Source of the DNA: Flavobacterium taihuense
GTDB lineage: Bacteria; Bacteroidota; Bacteroidia; Flavobacteriales; Flavobacteriaceae
DNA: 64,000 nucleotides
NCBI RefSeq assembly: GCF_019351435.1
Contig: NZ_JAHWYN010000001.1
Span: 127,785-191,784 of the forward strand
Direction: 5' to 3'
Part shown: positions 26,678-36,577 of the stretch, piece by piece
How the letters are laid out: each line of letters begins with the position of its first letter
How positions within the stretch are numbered: position 1 is the stretch's first letter
Position numbers and translations under genes: made by a program
Notes under the pieces: model-generated
Told to the model about the DNA's origin: nothing
Databases searched by the model: none
Seen by the model: the letters and a program-made list of their open reading frames with translations, nothing else

Positions 26678-27892
26678 TTAAACCTCAATAGCAACGGCAT
26701 CCGCTTCTTTTGAGACCAATTCGGATGTGATTTTCTTAAATGGAAATACTTTGCGATAACTCAATACTCTCCAAAGCCATTCTACAGGACCATAATTGAA
26801 TTTGGAAAGCCACCATTTGCTAACAAATAATTGAATAATAAACACCAAAACAGCCAATACAAAGTAAAACCAGAAAGGGAGCGTATTGTATATTTTCAAT
26901 CCGATTCCTGAAAAAATCAATGTTGCTAATAGGTTTTGAACGATATAATTGGTAAGCGTCATTTTGCCCGAAAGTCTAAAATAACCAAAAACAGTTTGCA
27001 ATTTATTATGGGTATACAGCATGCAAATTCCCGAGGCAATAGAAAGCATGGTACTTAATACGAGCCAATATCCAGGTTTGAAATAAGTTGGAAATAAAAG
27101 TTGGTAGGACATAGTTATTTTAAAAATAGTAATCAAAACTAAAGCAATGCATAGATTGATAAAAAATATCTTTTTTAAGACTTTTTTCAATTCTGGCAAG
27201 CGATTGAAAAAGTTTGTTTTTTGGGCATAAAAGCCCAACAACATACATGCAAACATTACGACATGGCAAGTTATGGCATAACCTGGATTAACCATCTGAC
27301 CATAAAAGGTACCCCATAAATTAAACTTAAAAACATCAAGCCAATTGTTGGAATGATACAATTGCAAGTATTTAGTATCAGTAAACACGTCTGGAACAGC
27401 ATATTCAATCGTATTGACATAACCTGTAACAAATGGAATAATTAGTAGAAGGAAGAGACTTATTCTAAGAATTGTTTTTGCAGAACACTTATAGAACAGT
27501 AATAGAACCAGCCCCAGAAAAGCATAATCTTTCAAAATATCACCCAGCCAAATAGCGGAATTGAGAAAAGCTAACACAAAAAGAATCAACATTCGCCATA
27601 CAAAAAATCCAACGGGATTCTTGCCTTTACTCTCCACATTTTGAATCAGAATAGCAAAACCGTAACCAAATAAAATACTCAATAATGTCCAAGATTTGGC
27701 CGCCAAAAAATATTCATGAATGTCACTAAGGACTTGTGAAAATGCGTTTTTAGTATTGGGACCAACAGCTGAACCAATGTATTTATAATCGATATAATTA
27801 CCAATGACAACTCCCAGTAATGCCCAGCCTCTTAGAATGTCAACAATTGTGGTTCTTTTAGTGTCTTCAATGGGTTTATAGGTGTTGGTCAT
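26678..27892 (-). CDS. DUF418 domain-containing membrane protein (YeiB-like)
   Basis: This 404-residue protein has about ten membrane segments. The N-terminal RTTIVDILRGWALLGVVIGN is the YeiB/acyltransferase-3-like start, and the C-terminal half has the DUF418 pattern (GKMTLTNYIVQNLLATLIF and FNYGPVEWLWRVLSY). Function is unknown; related proteins have been linked to transport or to membrane acyl transfer, without firm proof. It has its own promoter; the gene end faces the M1 peptidase gene. Confidence 0.9.
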   Translation of the reverse strand: MTNTYKPIEDTKRTTIVDILRGWALLGVVIGNYIDYKYIGSAVGPNTKNAFSQVLSDIHEYFLAAKSWTLLSILFGYGFAILIQNVESKGKNPVGFFVWRMLILFVLAFLNSAIWLGDILKDYAFLGLVLLLFYKCSAKTILRISLFLLLIIPFVTGYVNTIEYAVPDVFTDTKYLQLYHSNNWLDVFKFNLWGTFYGQMVNPGYAITCHVVMFACMLLGFYAQKTNFFNRLPELKKVLKKIFFINLCIALVLITIFKITMSYQLLFPTYFKPGYWLVLSTMLSIASGICMLYTHNKLQTVFGYFRLSGKMTLTNYIVQNLLATLIFSGIGLKIYNTLPFWFYFVLAVLVFIIQLFVSKWWLSKFNYGPVEWLWRVLSYRKVFPFKKITSELVSKEADAVAIEV

Positions 27893-27937
27893 ATTTTAAA
27901 ATTGTGAATTGGTTTATTTTTGATTTTCAAAAGGAAC

Positions 27938-27966
27938 CAAATGTAAGAAAAATAAAAATCCACCAA
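27938..27966 (-). promoter_or_regulatory. Promoter of the DUF418 gene
   Basis: On the minus strand TTG (27966-27964), 18 bases, then TACATTTG (27945-27938), 45 bases before the start. The TTG lies inside the terminator stem of the glucosidase gene. Confidence 0.6.
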
Positions 27967-28001
27967 GTAAGAATTTTAAATATCTTACTTGGTGGATTTT
28001 T
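27954..28001 (-). terminator. Terminator of the glucosidase gene
   Basis: A perfect 19-base stem, 27954-27972 with 27983-28001, ends in T5 on the minus strand. The loop is 10 bases. Confidence 0.9.
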
Positions 28002-28019
28002 TATGGAGTAGTATGAATG

Positions 28020-30680
28020 TTATTTTTCTTCCTCATGTAAATGTCTAATAATTTCTGCAATTAGTCCAGTCCATCCCGTTTGGTGGTTGGCGCCTAAGCC
28101 TTTGCCGTTGTCTCCATCAAAATACTCGAAAAACAAATGGTTCTTGTTGAAAAGCGGATCTTCCTGAAACTTCTTGTATTCGCCATACATTGGAATTTTT
28201 TCATTGGCGCTAGGTACAAATAAGGCTAATAATCGTTTGGCAACACCTTCGGAAGCTTCTTTTAAATTCACCAATTTACCCGAATCACTTGGGAATTCGA
28301 CCTTGAAATCTTTACCATAATAGCTATGAAATTTTTCTAACGAGTCCAAAATCAAATAATTCATAGGAAACCAAATGGGGCCTCTCCAATTGGAGTTTCC
28401 TCCAAACATATCGCCGGTGGCTTCGGCTGGTGTATAATCTACTTGGATGGTTCCACCATCATGTTTGAATTTATAGGGATGTTCTTTATGATATTTGGAT
28501 AAGGAACGTACTCCAAAATCAGACAAAAACTCTTTTTCGTCAAACATACGCTTGAGAATCATTTTCATTCGATGTCCTCTAAGGGTAGATAGCAAACGGG
28601 TTTCGCCTTTCCCTGGATTGTACCAACTGGAAACCAAACTGGCCAAGTCGGGACGATTTTTCAAAACCCATTCGACACGACGCTTGAATACGGGTAGTTT
28701 TTCGAGTAAATCCGGAGTTAATACTTCGACAGCAAATAGTGGAATTAAACCAACCATTGAACGAATTTTTAACAATTCGGCATCTCCATTTTCTTTATGG
28801 AGCATATCATAATAAAATTGATCGTCTTCGTCCCAAAGATTCATTTTATTGTCTCCCAAAGATTGCATGGCTCCCGAAATGTGCAGAAAATGCTCAAAGA
28901 ATTTGGAAGCCATATCTTGATAAACGGGATTTTTCAGCGAAATTTCACAGGCGATGCGCAACATATTCAGGCAATACATCGCCATCCAACCCGTACCGTC
29001 TGCTTGTTCGAGATGACCGCCTGTGGGTAAATCGGCGGAGCGATCGAATACCCCAATATTATCCATTCCGAGGAAACCTCCCCCAAAAATGTTGTTGCCA
29101 TTTTTATCTTTCAAGTTTACCCACCAGGTAAAATTGAGAAGCAGTTTGTGAAAAATACGTTCCAAGAAAACGGTATCTCCCTCACCACCATTGGCTTCTT
29201 TGTCAATTTCATATACTTTCCAGGTAGCCCAAGCATGTACAGGCGGATTAACATCTGAGAACGACCATTCATAAGCGGGAATTTGTCCATTGGGATGCAT
29301 ATAATATTCTCGTAGAATAACCAATAATTGTCTTTTGGCAAAATCAGGATCCAATCTGGCCAATGGCAAAGTATGAAAGGCCAAGTCCCATGCTGCAAAC
29401 CAAGGGTATTCCCATTTGTCTGGCATAGAGAGAATGTTGGACGTGTACATGTGTTTCCAAGCACTATTTCGACCTTCGTTTCGACCTCTTTCCGGTTTTG
29501 GAGTAGATGGATCTCCTTTTAACCATTCAAAGACATTGTAATAATACCATTGTTTGGTCCAGAGCATACCTGCATAGGCTTGACGTTGAACGGATCGTAG
29601 TCTTTCATCTTTAACTCCTTTTTGAATTAGATTATAAAATTCGTCTGCTTCTTCTATTCTTTGTTTAAAAATTGCATCAAAATCCTCAAAAGGATTCGTT
29701 GGGATAGTATTGGTAAATCGAAGGCGGTATTCTTTTTTGCCATTACCAGGAATGATGTCATCATAATGTACGGAAGCCTTGGTGCCAATGGCATCTGGAT
29801 TTACACTGGTTCGTTTTTGATTGATAATATAATCATTAATCCCGTCTTTGGCATAAGGAGATTGAGCTGTGGATTTATATAATTTTTCAAAATTGGTTTT
29901 ATTATCACAAAACAAAAGGTCTTTGGCATTCTCAGCATACAAATTGAAGTGTCCCACCAATCGGTGATTGACCTCAATATGCGATTTTTCGACTCCAATT
30001 AAAGTAGGCTTGTGTTTGTAATTTTCATATCCCCAACTCCAAGTATTACGGAACCAGATGGTAGGTAATACCGTAATTGGTGCAGCTAATTTGGATCTGT
30101 TTTCTACCGTTACTTTGATTAATATGTCTTGCTCATCGGCTTTGGCGTATTCTATGGTGATATCAAAATATTCATCTTTATCAAAAACACCCGTATCCAA
30201 TAATTCGTATTCGGGCTCTAAACGGGATCGTTTTTGACTTTCTTCGATTAACTTTTCATAAGGGAAAGCCGCATGGGGATACTTGTAAAGCATCTTTTGA
30301 TAGGAATGCGTGGGTGTGGAGTCCTGATAGAAATAAATTTCTTTGACATCCTCACCATGATTGGATTCGGCAGGGGTTAATCCAAAAAGCCGTTCTTTTA
30401 AGATGCGGTCTTTATGATTCCAAAAGGCAAAAGCCAAACAAATGTGTTGTTTGTTGTCTGATATACCTCCAATACCTTCCTCTCCCCATCTGTAGGCTTT
30501 GGAACGCGCCATATCGTGGGTAGAACTTCCCCATGCATAACCACTTTGGGAATAATCTTCTCTAACAGTACCCCATTGTCTTTCGCTTAAATAGGGGCCC
30601 CACTTTTTCCAGCCTTTATTATCGGTTCGTAATTGCAAACGTGCTTTTTCGGCATTTTTTTCTTCAACTCTTTCTGACAT
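28020..30680 (-). CDS. GH63-like glucosidase (MGH1-type glycoside hydrolase)
   Basis: This 886-residue cytosolic enzyme lacks a signal peptide. The N-terminal half is beta-rich (super-sandwich, with GPYLSERQWGTVREDYS at the start). The C-terminal half is an alpha/alpha barrel with the motifs WPFAAWDLAFHTLPLARLD-like (here PWFAAWDLAFHT), EWSFSDVNPPVHAWA and NWRGPIWFPMNYLIL, which mark the bacterial MGH1/GH63 group. Members act on glucosylglycerate, mannosylglycerate or alpha-glucosides such as trehalose derivatives; the exact substrate cannot be told here. It stands alone, not beside other sugar genes, so a role in storage or compatible-solute turnover is as likely as in nutrition. Confidence 0.88.
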   Translation of the reverse strand: MSERVEEKNAEKARLQLRTDNKGWKKWGPYLSERQWGTVREDYSQSGYAWGSSTHDMARSKAYRWGEEGIGGISDNKQHICLAFAFWNHKDRILKERLFGLTPAESNHGEDVKEIYFYQDSTPTHSYQKMLYKYPHAAFPYEKLIEESQKRSRLEPEYELLDTGVFDKDEYFDITIEYAKADEQDILIKVTVENRSKLAAPITVLPTIWFRNTWSWGYENYKHKPTLIGVEKSHIEVNHRLVGHFNLYAENAKDLLFCDNKTNFEKLYKSTAQSPYAKDGINDYIINQKRTSVNPDAIGTKASVHYDDIIPGNGKKEYRLRFTNTIPTNPFEDFDAIFKQRIEEADEFYNLIQKGVKDERLRSVQRQAYAGMLWTKQWYYYNVFEWLKGDPSTPKPERGRNEGRNSAWKHMYTSNILSMPDKWEYPWFAAWDLAFHTLPLARLDPDFAKRQLLVILREYYMHPNGQIPAYEWSFSDVNPPVHAWATWKVYEIDKEANGGEGDTVFLERIFHKLLLNFTWWVNLKDKNGNNIFGGGFLGMDNIGVFDRSADLPTGGHLEQADGTGWMAMYCLNMLRIACEISLKNPVYQDMASKFFEHFLHISGAMQSLGDNKMNLWDEDDQFYYDMLHKENGDAELLKIRSMVGLIPLFAVEVLTPDLLEKLPVFKRRVEWVLKNRPDLASLVSSWYNPGKGETRLLSTLRGHRMKMILKRMFDEKEFLSDFGVRSLSKYHKEHPYKFKHDGGTIQVDYTPAEATGDMFGGNSNWRGPIWFPMNYLILDSLEKFHSYYGKDFKVEFPSDSGKLVNLKEASEGVAKRLLALFVPSANEKIPMYGEYKKFQEDPLFNKNHLFFEYFDGDNGKGLGANHQTGWTGLIAEIIRHLHEEEK

Positions 30681-31103
30681 ATTCTATCTGTATTGATTCT
30701 CACTCGCAATTTAGATAAAACACACGTAAAAATACCTATTGAATTGGCAAAAATCATCAGAGATAATTAATGAAAAATTATTTATGAATTGTTTTATTAT
30801 TGTATTTACAGAATTGGCGTAAACTCAGAATTTATCTTGATTTTTTTCTCAAATGATTTACCTAATATTTTTTAGGGAGGACATTTTTTTTGGGGATGGT
30901 TTGTGGAAATAGTTTTGTTAAACGAACTGCAATTTAGGAACACGGAAGCAGAGTGAGGGATAGACGGATGCTACCGAAGTAGCCCGACCCCGTTGAGAAA
31001 AGGAGCTTTATAAGCGGTCCAATATGTAAGCTCTTTTTTTCAACGGAGGCACTCCCACACGATCTTTAGTGAACTGATGAAGTAAATAAAAGTAATGGTT
31101 GTG
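30681..31103. other. 423-base intergenic region with structured repeat
   Basis: No coding frame of note. The left 240 bases are AT-rich leader for the glucosidase gene. The right part holds copy 2 of the structured dispersed repeat. Confidence 0.7.
30956..31046 (+). repeat. Structured dispersed repeat, copy 2
   Basis: It has GGGATAGA, then GCTACCGAAGTAGC, CCCGAC, and a stem 30990-31008 with 31028-31046 (17 of 19 pairs) whose loop contains ATAAGCGGT. The parts and their order match 26492-26597 on the opposite strand, while the stem sequence differs. Confidence 0.8.
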
Positions 31104-32066
31104 TTATTGTAAATCAGTGTTGTATTGAGGAGCTAGGTTTTTTAACATATCGACGGTCATCATTTCGAGGTCAAATTCATGGTTCCATCCCCAGTCTTCT
31201 CTAGCGCGACTATCATCGATACTTGCAGGCCAGCTGTCAGCAATTTTTTGACGGAAATCGGGTGTATAAGTTACTTTGAGTTCCGGTATGTGCTTTTTGA
31301 TTTCGGCAGCAATCTCAGTTGGGGTAAAACTCATTGCAGCGAGATTATAAGAAGAACGTATTTTGATTTGTTCAATAGGCGCTTTCATGATATTGATTGT
31401 AGCTGCAATAGCATCATCCATATACATCATTGGCATTTTGGTTTCGGAGGTCAAAAAACACTCGTATTTTCCTTCGCTTAGGGCTTTGTGATAAATATCA
31501 ACGGCATAATCGGTAGTTCCTCCACCAGGCAAAGTAGTCCAACTGATTAATCCTGGATATCGAATGCTACGAACATCGACACCAAAAATGTTATGGTAGT
31601 ATTCACACCATCTTTCACCAGCTTGCTTGCTGATTCCGTAAACAGTGGAAGGCTCCATTATGGTGTACTGTGGGGTGTTTTCTTTGGGAGTTGTTGGTCC
31701 AAAAACAGCAATACTCGAAGGCCAAAAGATCTTTTTTATTTTTCCGGCTTTCGCCAAATTCAAAACGTGAAATAATGAATTCATATTCAAGTCCCAAGCA
31801 AAAGCTGGGTTTTTTTCGGCTGTGGCCGAAAGAAGTGCTGCCATCAAATACACATCAGTAATTTGGTGGATTTCTACCAAATGCTCAATTTGGTTAAAAT
31901 CCAAAGCATTGACTACTTCGAATGGGCCAGAATTTACCACATCATTATTCAGTTTGCGAATATCCGAAGCAATAACATTATCGGTTCCGTAAATCGCTCT
32001 AAGTTGATGTGTTAATTCGGTACCTATTTGCCCGCACGCGCCTATAATTAATATTTTTGGATTCAT
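31104..32066 (-). CDS. tdh: L-threonine 3-dehydrogenase, SDR/GalE-like type
   Basis: It oxidises L-threonine to 2-amino-3-ketobutyrate with NAD. The 320-residue protein has the nucleotide motif GACGQIG (residues 9-15), the catalytic pair Y143/K147 in STVYGISKQAGE, and the segments WPSSIAVFGP and YPGLISWTTLPGGGTTDYAV typical of the short-chain-type threonine dehydrogenase. That type is well known from Flavobacterium (cold-adapted enzyme of F. frigidimaris), and the sequence closely resembles what I recall of it. Monocistronic, with a -7 element 19 bases before the start. Confidence 0.92.
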   Translation of the reverse strand: MNPKILIIGACGQIGTELTHQLRAIYGTDNVIASDIRKLNNDVVNSGPFEVVNALDFNQIEHLVEIHQITDVYLMAALLSATAEKNPAFAWDLNMNSLFHVLNLAKAGKIKKIFWPSSIAVFGPTTPKENTPQYTIMEPSTVYGISKQAGERWCEYYHNIFGVDVRSIRYPGLISWTTLPGGGTTDYAVDIYHKALSEGKYECFLTSETKMPMMYMDDAIAATINIMKAPIEQIKIRSSYNLAAMSFTPTEIAAEIKKHIPELKVTYTPDFRQKIADSWPASIDDSRAREDWGWNHEFDLEMMTVDMLKNLAPQYNTDLQ

Positions 32067-32085
32067 TGTGTGTTGTTTTGAAATG

Positions 32086-32093
32086 CAAAGATA
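32086..32093 (-). promoter_or_regulatory. Candidate -7 element of tdh
   Basis: The minus strand reads TATCTTTG, 19 bases before the start codon; no spaced TTG. Confidence 0.4.
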
Positions 32094-32256
32094 ACGATTT
32101 CGTAAAATATCGAGAATAAAGACAAAGGTTTTTATGGATATTGTAATAAAGAAGACAAAATAGACGAAAGGTCGTAATTCATAGTGTTAAAAAATTTAAC
32201 AATATAATCGAAACTGATTTCTACCATTCATATTGTCATTGCCATTGATATTCTGA

Positions 32257-32286
32257 TTGCCATTGTAAATTTACTTTGTAACTTTG
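32257..32286 (+). promoter_or_regulatory. Promoter of the lipoprotein-mfd operon
   Basis: TTG at 32257-32259, 19 bases, then TAACTTTG at 32279-32286, 19 bases before the ATG of the lipoprotein gene. This is one of the best promoter matches in the window. Confidence 0.65.
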
Positions 32287-32305
32287 TGCTTCAAATAATT
32301 TAGAA

Positions 32306-32974
32306 ATGAATAATAAATTAACGCTGCTTTTTTTGGTGCTTTTGATGCAGTTTTCGTGTAAAAATGATAACGATGAACGTATAGCCGATAATTTAAGAGA
32401 TACAAAAAAGAAAGAATTAATTTTTGCAACCATAAATAAAGGATGGGTTTTTTTTGACAAACCCATTAACACCACTTCAGAAGCTACATTGGCTACTTGG
32501 CCGGAATGGCGAGCCTTTATGGATGAATTGGCCATTAAACCAAAGAAAACAATTACCGCTTTTCAAAAGAAAGCCAAGACATTATCTACTAAAGTAATGG
32601 CATTGAATACCAATATTCCCTATCAATTTGACACACCTCAAATAAGAAGTAGAATTGCAACTTTGATTACCCAAGTTCGAATGTTGGATTTATATATTAA
32701 TCTCGATAAAGTTTCGGATAAAAAAGTGACGACTTTGGTTTCTGAAATTAATTTGGAATTGGTTTCTCTGCAAAGACAGATGGATAAAATCGTTGAGAAA
32801 AGCAAAATTCCGATGGAAGCCGGGGAGTCTGAATTGTTAATGATGATGGATACTACAAGAGCTATTCAGTCTGGAAACCCAGCAATACCAGGGAATCCAG
32901 CAATACCAGGAAATCCAGGAGGTGCGACCAGTCAACAACAACAACTAAAACAACACGAATCACGCATTGAGTAA
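32306..32974 (+). CDS. Unknown lipoprotein overlapping mfd, with Pro/Gly/Asn tail
   Basis: No named family recognised. The 222-residue product has a lipoprotein signal with Cys18 (LMQFSCKND). The mature part is mostly helical and Lys-rich and looks like a helical bundle of the type bound to the outer membrane. The tail has the short repeat NPAIPG twice and then NPGG, encoded by an 18-base unit. The stop codon overlaps the mfd start region by 8 bases, so mfd is translated from the same mRNA. A repair helicase coupled to an envelope lipoprotein is unexpected; the link may be only transcriptional. Confidence 0.8.
   Translation: MNNKLTLLFLVLLMQFSCKNDNDERIADNLRDTKKKELIFATINKGWVFFDKPINTTSEATLATWPEWRAFMDELAIKPKKTITAFQKKAKTLSTKVMALNTNIPYQFDTPQIRSRIATLITQVRMLDLYINLDKVSDKKVTTLVSEINLELVSLQRQMDKIVEKSKIPMEAGESELLMMMDTTRAIQSGNPAIPGNPAIPGNPGGATSQQQQLKQHESRIE
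32877..32924 (+). repeat. 18-base tandem repeat in the lipoprotein tail
   Basis: The unit CCAGCAATACCAGGGAAT occurs twice (second copy with one change), followed by a partial CCAGGAGG. It codes for the NPAIPG repeat and could vary in number between strains. Confidence 0.75.
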
Positions 32975-35900
32975 AGCAACTATATATTCGGTTTATGATT
33001 CTTCTCCCAAAACGGCTCAGATTGTAGCGCGCTTACAGGAAGACAATCCAGTAAAAATGCAATTGGACGGTTTGATCGGATCATCAGTGTCCTTTGCGAT
33101 TCAGTCCATTTTCAAAAAAGCGGAGCTTCCTTTTTTGGTTATTTTAAGCAACAAGGAAGATGCTGCTTATTATTTGAACGATTTAGAACAAATGGTTGGT
33201 GAACAGGATGTGTTGTTTTATCCCGGTTCTTTTCGGCGTCCGTATCAAATTGAGGAAACCGATAATGCCAATGTTTTGCTTCGCGCTGAAGTTCTCAACA
33301 GAATTAATTCCCGCAAAAAACCTGCGATTATTGTTACCTATCCCGAGGCGCTTTTTGAAAAAGTGGTGACTCGAAAAGATTTGGATAAAAACACTTTGAA
33401 AGTTACAATTGGGGACAAAATATCTATCGATTTTCTGAATGAAGTTTTGTTTGAATACGAATTCAAAAGAGTCGATTTTATTACAGAACCTGGAGAATTC
33501 TCTGTTCGTGGGGGAATTGTTGATGTGTTTTCGTTTTCGAATGATAATCCGTATCGAATCGAGTTTTTTGGCAATGAAGTAGAAAGTATTCGAAGTTTTG
33601 ATGTCGGGACTCAATTATCCTTAGAAAAGCATAAAAAAATTACCATTATTCCCAATGTTGAAAATAAAGTTTTTCAGGAAAACAGGGAAAGTTTTTTAGA
33701 TTATATTAATGAAAGAACCGTTTTGTTTTTTCAAAATACCGAGAATCTTTTATATGAATTGGACAAACAATTTGGCAGGGCCGAAGAAGCTTTTGAAAAA
33801 TTGTCTAAAGATATCAAGCACGCCACTCCAGAACAATTGTTTTTGAACCAAAAAGCATTTGTAAAACGAGCGTTGGATTTTTCGGTTGTAGAATTTAATT
33901 CCAAGCCTGTTTTTAAAACGACCAAGAAATTTGAATTTCACATTCAGCCACAACCATCGTTCAACAAACAGTTTGATTTGTTGCTGAATAATCTGAGTGA
34001 GAATCATTTTAATGGCTATCAAAATTATTTATTTTGTTCGAATGAGGCACAGGCCAAACGTTTTCACGATATTTTTGAAACTTTAGACGAAGCCAATTCA
34101 GAGAATATTCGCAAACAATACAAGACCATTGTTTTGCCATTGTACCAAGGTTTCATTGATCCCGAAAATCAAATTATCTGTTATACCGACCATCAGATTT
34201 TTGAACGCTATCATAAATTTAGCATTAAAAATGGCTATTCGAAAAAGCAAAATTTAACGTTAAAAGAACTTACGACTTTGTCCGTTGGCGATTATGTAAC
34301 ACATATCGATCACGGAATCGGGAAGTTTGGTGGGTTGCAAAAAATACAGGTTGAAGGCAAAACACAGGAAGCAATCAAGCTGGTGTATGCCGATAATGAT
34401 ATCGTGTATGTGAGCATTCACTCGCTGCACAAAATTTCGAAATACAACGGAAAAGACGGAACGCCACCCAAAATTTATAAGTTAGGATCGAGTGCCTGGA
34501 AGACTTTAAAGCAAAAAACAAAAGCAAGAGTCAAAAACATTGCCTTCAATTTGATTCAGCTGTATGCCAAACGCCGATTAGAAAAAGGATTCCAATTTGC
34601 TCCCGACAGTTACTTGCAAAACGAATTGGAAAGTTCGTTTATCTACGAAGACACTCCGGATCAAATTAAATCGACGCAAGAAGTCAAAGCCGATATGGAA
34701 AGCGAGCGCCCTATGGATCGTTTGGTTTGCGGAGATGTTGGGTTTGGTAAAACCGAGGTGGCTATTCGTGCCGCTTTCAAAGCTGTGGATAATTCTAAAC
34801 AAGTAGCGGTCTTGGTACCAACCACTATTTTGGCGTACCAACATTACCGTACATTTAGCGAACGATTGAAAGATATGCCGGTATCTATTGGTTATTTGAA
34901 CCGTTTTAGAACTGCCAAACAAAAAGCCGAAACCTTAAAGCAATTGGCCGAAGGCAAACTCGACATTGTGATTGGGACACACCAATTGGTCAACAAAAAT
35001 GTGGTTTTCAAAGATCTTGGATTATTGATTGTCGATGAGGAACAAAAGTTTGGTGTTAACGTAAAAGACAAACTTAAAACCATTGCTGCCAATGTCGACA
35101 CTTTGACCTTGACGGCAACGCCAATCCCAAGAACCCTACAGTTTTCGTTGATGGCAGCTCGGGATTTATCGGTAATTACGACGCCTCCACCGAATAGATA
35201 TCCTATAGAAACCAATGTGGTGAGTTTTAATGAAGAATTGATTCGGGATGCGATTTCGTATGAAATTCAGCGTAACGGACAGGTTTTCTTTATCAATAAC
35301 AGAATCGAAAACATCAAGGAATTTGCAGGAATGATTCAGCGTTTGGTGCCCAATGCCCGAGTAGGAATTGGCCACGGACAAATGGAAGGAGCCAAACTGG
35401 AAGAATTGATGCTCGCTTTTATGAACGGTGAATTTGATGTTCTAGTAGCGACAACCATTATCGAAAGCGGATTGGACGTACCCAATGCGAATACCATTTT
35501 CATCAATAACGCCAATAATTTCGGTTTGTCTGATTTGCATCAAATGCGGGGTAGAGTAGGGCGAAGCAACAAGAAAGCTTTTTGTTATTTTATCTGTCCG
35601 CCGTATTCGCACATGACTGAAGATGCCCGTAAACGAATTCAGGCTTTGGAACAATTCAGCGAATTGGGAAGCGGTTTGAACATTGCGATGAAAGATCTTG
35701 AAATTCGTGGAGCCGGGGATTTATTGGGAGGAGAACAAAGTGGTTTTATCAACGATATTGGTTTTGATACCTACCAAAAAATAATGAACGAGGCCATCGA
35801 GGAATTGAAGGAAAACGAATTCAAGGATTTATACCCTGAAGAGAATAATATCGAAACCAAGGAATATGTAAAAGATCTGCAAATCGACACTGATTTTGAG

Positions 35901-36335
35901 TTGTTGTTTTCAGACGAATACATCAATAATGTCACGGAGCGTTTGAGTTTGTACAACGAGTTGGCCGACGTGAAAAACGAAGAAGAACTGGTTGTTTTCC
36001 AAAACAAACTGATTGACCGGTTTGGGCCAATGCCTCCAAGAGCACTTGCCTTAATGAACAGTATTCGTATCAAGTGGATTGCCACTAGAGTGGGTATCGA
36101 AAAACTCGTGATGAAAAAAGGCAAGATGATTGGTTATTTTGTCTCCGATCAACAATCGGATTTTTACCATTCTACACGTTTTCATAAAGTGATTCAGTTT
36201 GTACAAAAAAACAGCAGTATTTGTGTAATGAAAGAAAAGCAAACTCCGGCAGGCTTACGACTATTGTTGACATTTGAGAATGTGAAATCAACCAGAAGAG
36301 CTTTGGAATTGATGGAGCTGTTGGGAGGGGAGTAA
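32967..36335 (+). CDS. mfd: Transcription-repair coupling factor Mfd
   Basis: Mfd removes RNA polymerase stalled at DNA damage and recruits UvrA. The 1122-residue protein has the UvrB-like N-terminal domain (ETDNANVLLRAEVLNRINS), the RNA-polymerase-interacting domain around residue 440 (VGDYVTHIDHGIGKFGG), the helicase P-loop GDVGFGKT near 589-596, the DEEQ box (IVDEEQKFG), motif VI-like HQMRGRVGRSNKKAFCY and the C-terminal TRCF domain. The start is TTG at 32967 (MSKATIYSVYDSS). No earlier in-frame ATG fits, and the next ATG is 30 codons on, inside conserved sequence. It overlaps the lipoprotein gene by 8 bases. Confidence 0.97.
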   Translation: MSKATIYSVYDSSPKTAQIVARLQEDNPVKMQLDGLIGSSVSFAIQSIFKKAELPFLVILSNKEDAAYYLNDLEQMVGEQDVLFYPGSFRRPYQIEETDNANVLLRAEVLNRINSRKKPAIIVTYPEALFEKVVTRKDLDKNTLKVTIGDKISIDFLNEVLFEYEFKRVDFITEPGEFSVRGGIVDVFSFSNDNPYRIEFFGNEVESIRSFDVGTQLSLEKHKKITIIPNVENKVFQENRESFLDYINERTVLFFQNTENLLYELDKQFGRAEEAFEKLSKDIKHATPEQLFLNQKAFVKRALDFSVVEFNSKPVFKTTKKFEFHIQPQPSFNKQFDLLLNNLSENHFNGYQNYLFCSNEAQAKRFHDIFETLDEANSENIRKQYKTIVLPLYQGFIDPENQIICYTDHQIFERYHKFSIKNGYSKKQNLTLKELTTLSVGDYVTHIDHGIGKFGGLQKIQVEGKTQEAIKLVYADNDIVYVSIHSLHKISKYNGKDGTPPKIYKLGSSAWKTLKQKTKARVKNIAFNLIQLYAKRRLEKGFQFAPDSYLQNELESSFIYEDTPDQIKSTQEVKADMESERPMDRLVCGDVGFGKTEVAIRAAFKAVDNSKQVAVLVPTTILAYQHYRTFSERLKDMPVSIGYLNRFRTAKQKAETLKQLAEGKLDIVIGTHQLVNKNVVFKDLGLLIVDEEQKFGVNVKDKLKTIAANVDTLTLTATPIPRTLQFSLMAARDLSVITTPPPNRYPIETNVVSFNEELIRDAISYEIQRNGQVFFINNRIENIKEFAGMIQRLVPNARVGIGHGQMEGAKLEELMLAFMNGEFDVLVATTIIESGLDVPNANTIFINNANNFGLSDLHQMRGRVGRSNKKAFCYFICPPYSHMTEDARKRIQALEQFSELGSGLNIAMKDLEIRGAGDLLGGEQSGFINDIGFDTYQKIMNEAIEELKENEFKDLYPEENNIETKEYVKDLQIDTDFELLFSDEYINNVTERLSLYNELADVKNEEELVVFQNKLIDRFGPMPPRALALMNSIRIKWIATRVGIEKLVMKKGKMIGYFVSDQQSDFYHSTRFHKVIQFVQKNSSICVMKEKQTPAGLRLLLTFENVKSTRRALELMELLGGE

Positions 36336-36545
36336 TTTTCTATAACAGAAAATAAAAAGCGAGTTTAAGGTTAAAATTTTTGTGCAATGAGTTTATTGTC
36401 AAATTACATCAAACTTAAAAAAACTACTTATTCTATTCATTAGATCTTCAATTTTAATTGTGTATGAGGATAGCAGATGTATTACTACTCATAACAAATC
36501 AAAGCAGAATATATATTTTCATACAATTTAATTTGTTAATTATTG

Positions 36546-36553
36546 TACCTTTG
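36546..36553 (+). promoter_or_regulatory. Candidate -7 element of the 36578 gene
   Basis: TACCTTTG fits TAnnTTTG, 24 bases before the ATG; the upstream 200 bases are very AT-rich. Confidence 0.4.
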
Positions 36554-36577
36554 ACTTAATTAACCTAATAAAAAATT

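Noticed and set aside
28739..29131. A 130-codon open frame on the plus strand within the glucosidase gene
   Set aside because: Antisense shadow; Cys/Arg-rich without recognisable domain.
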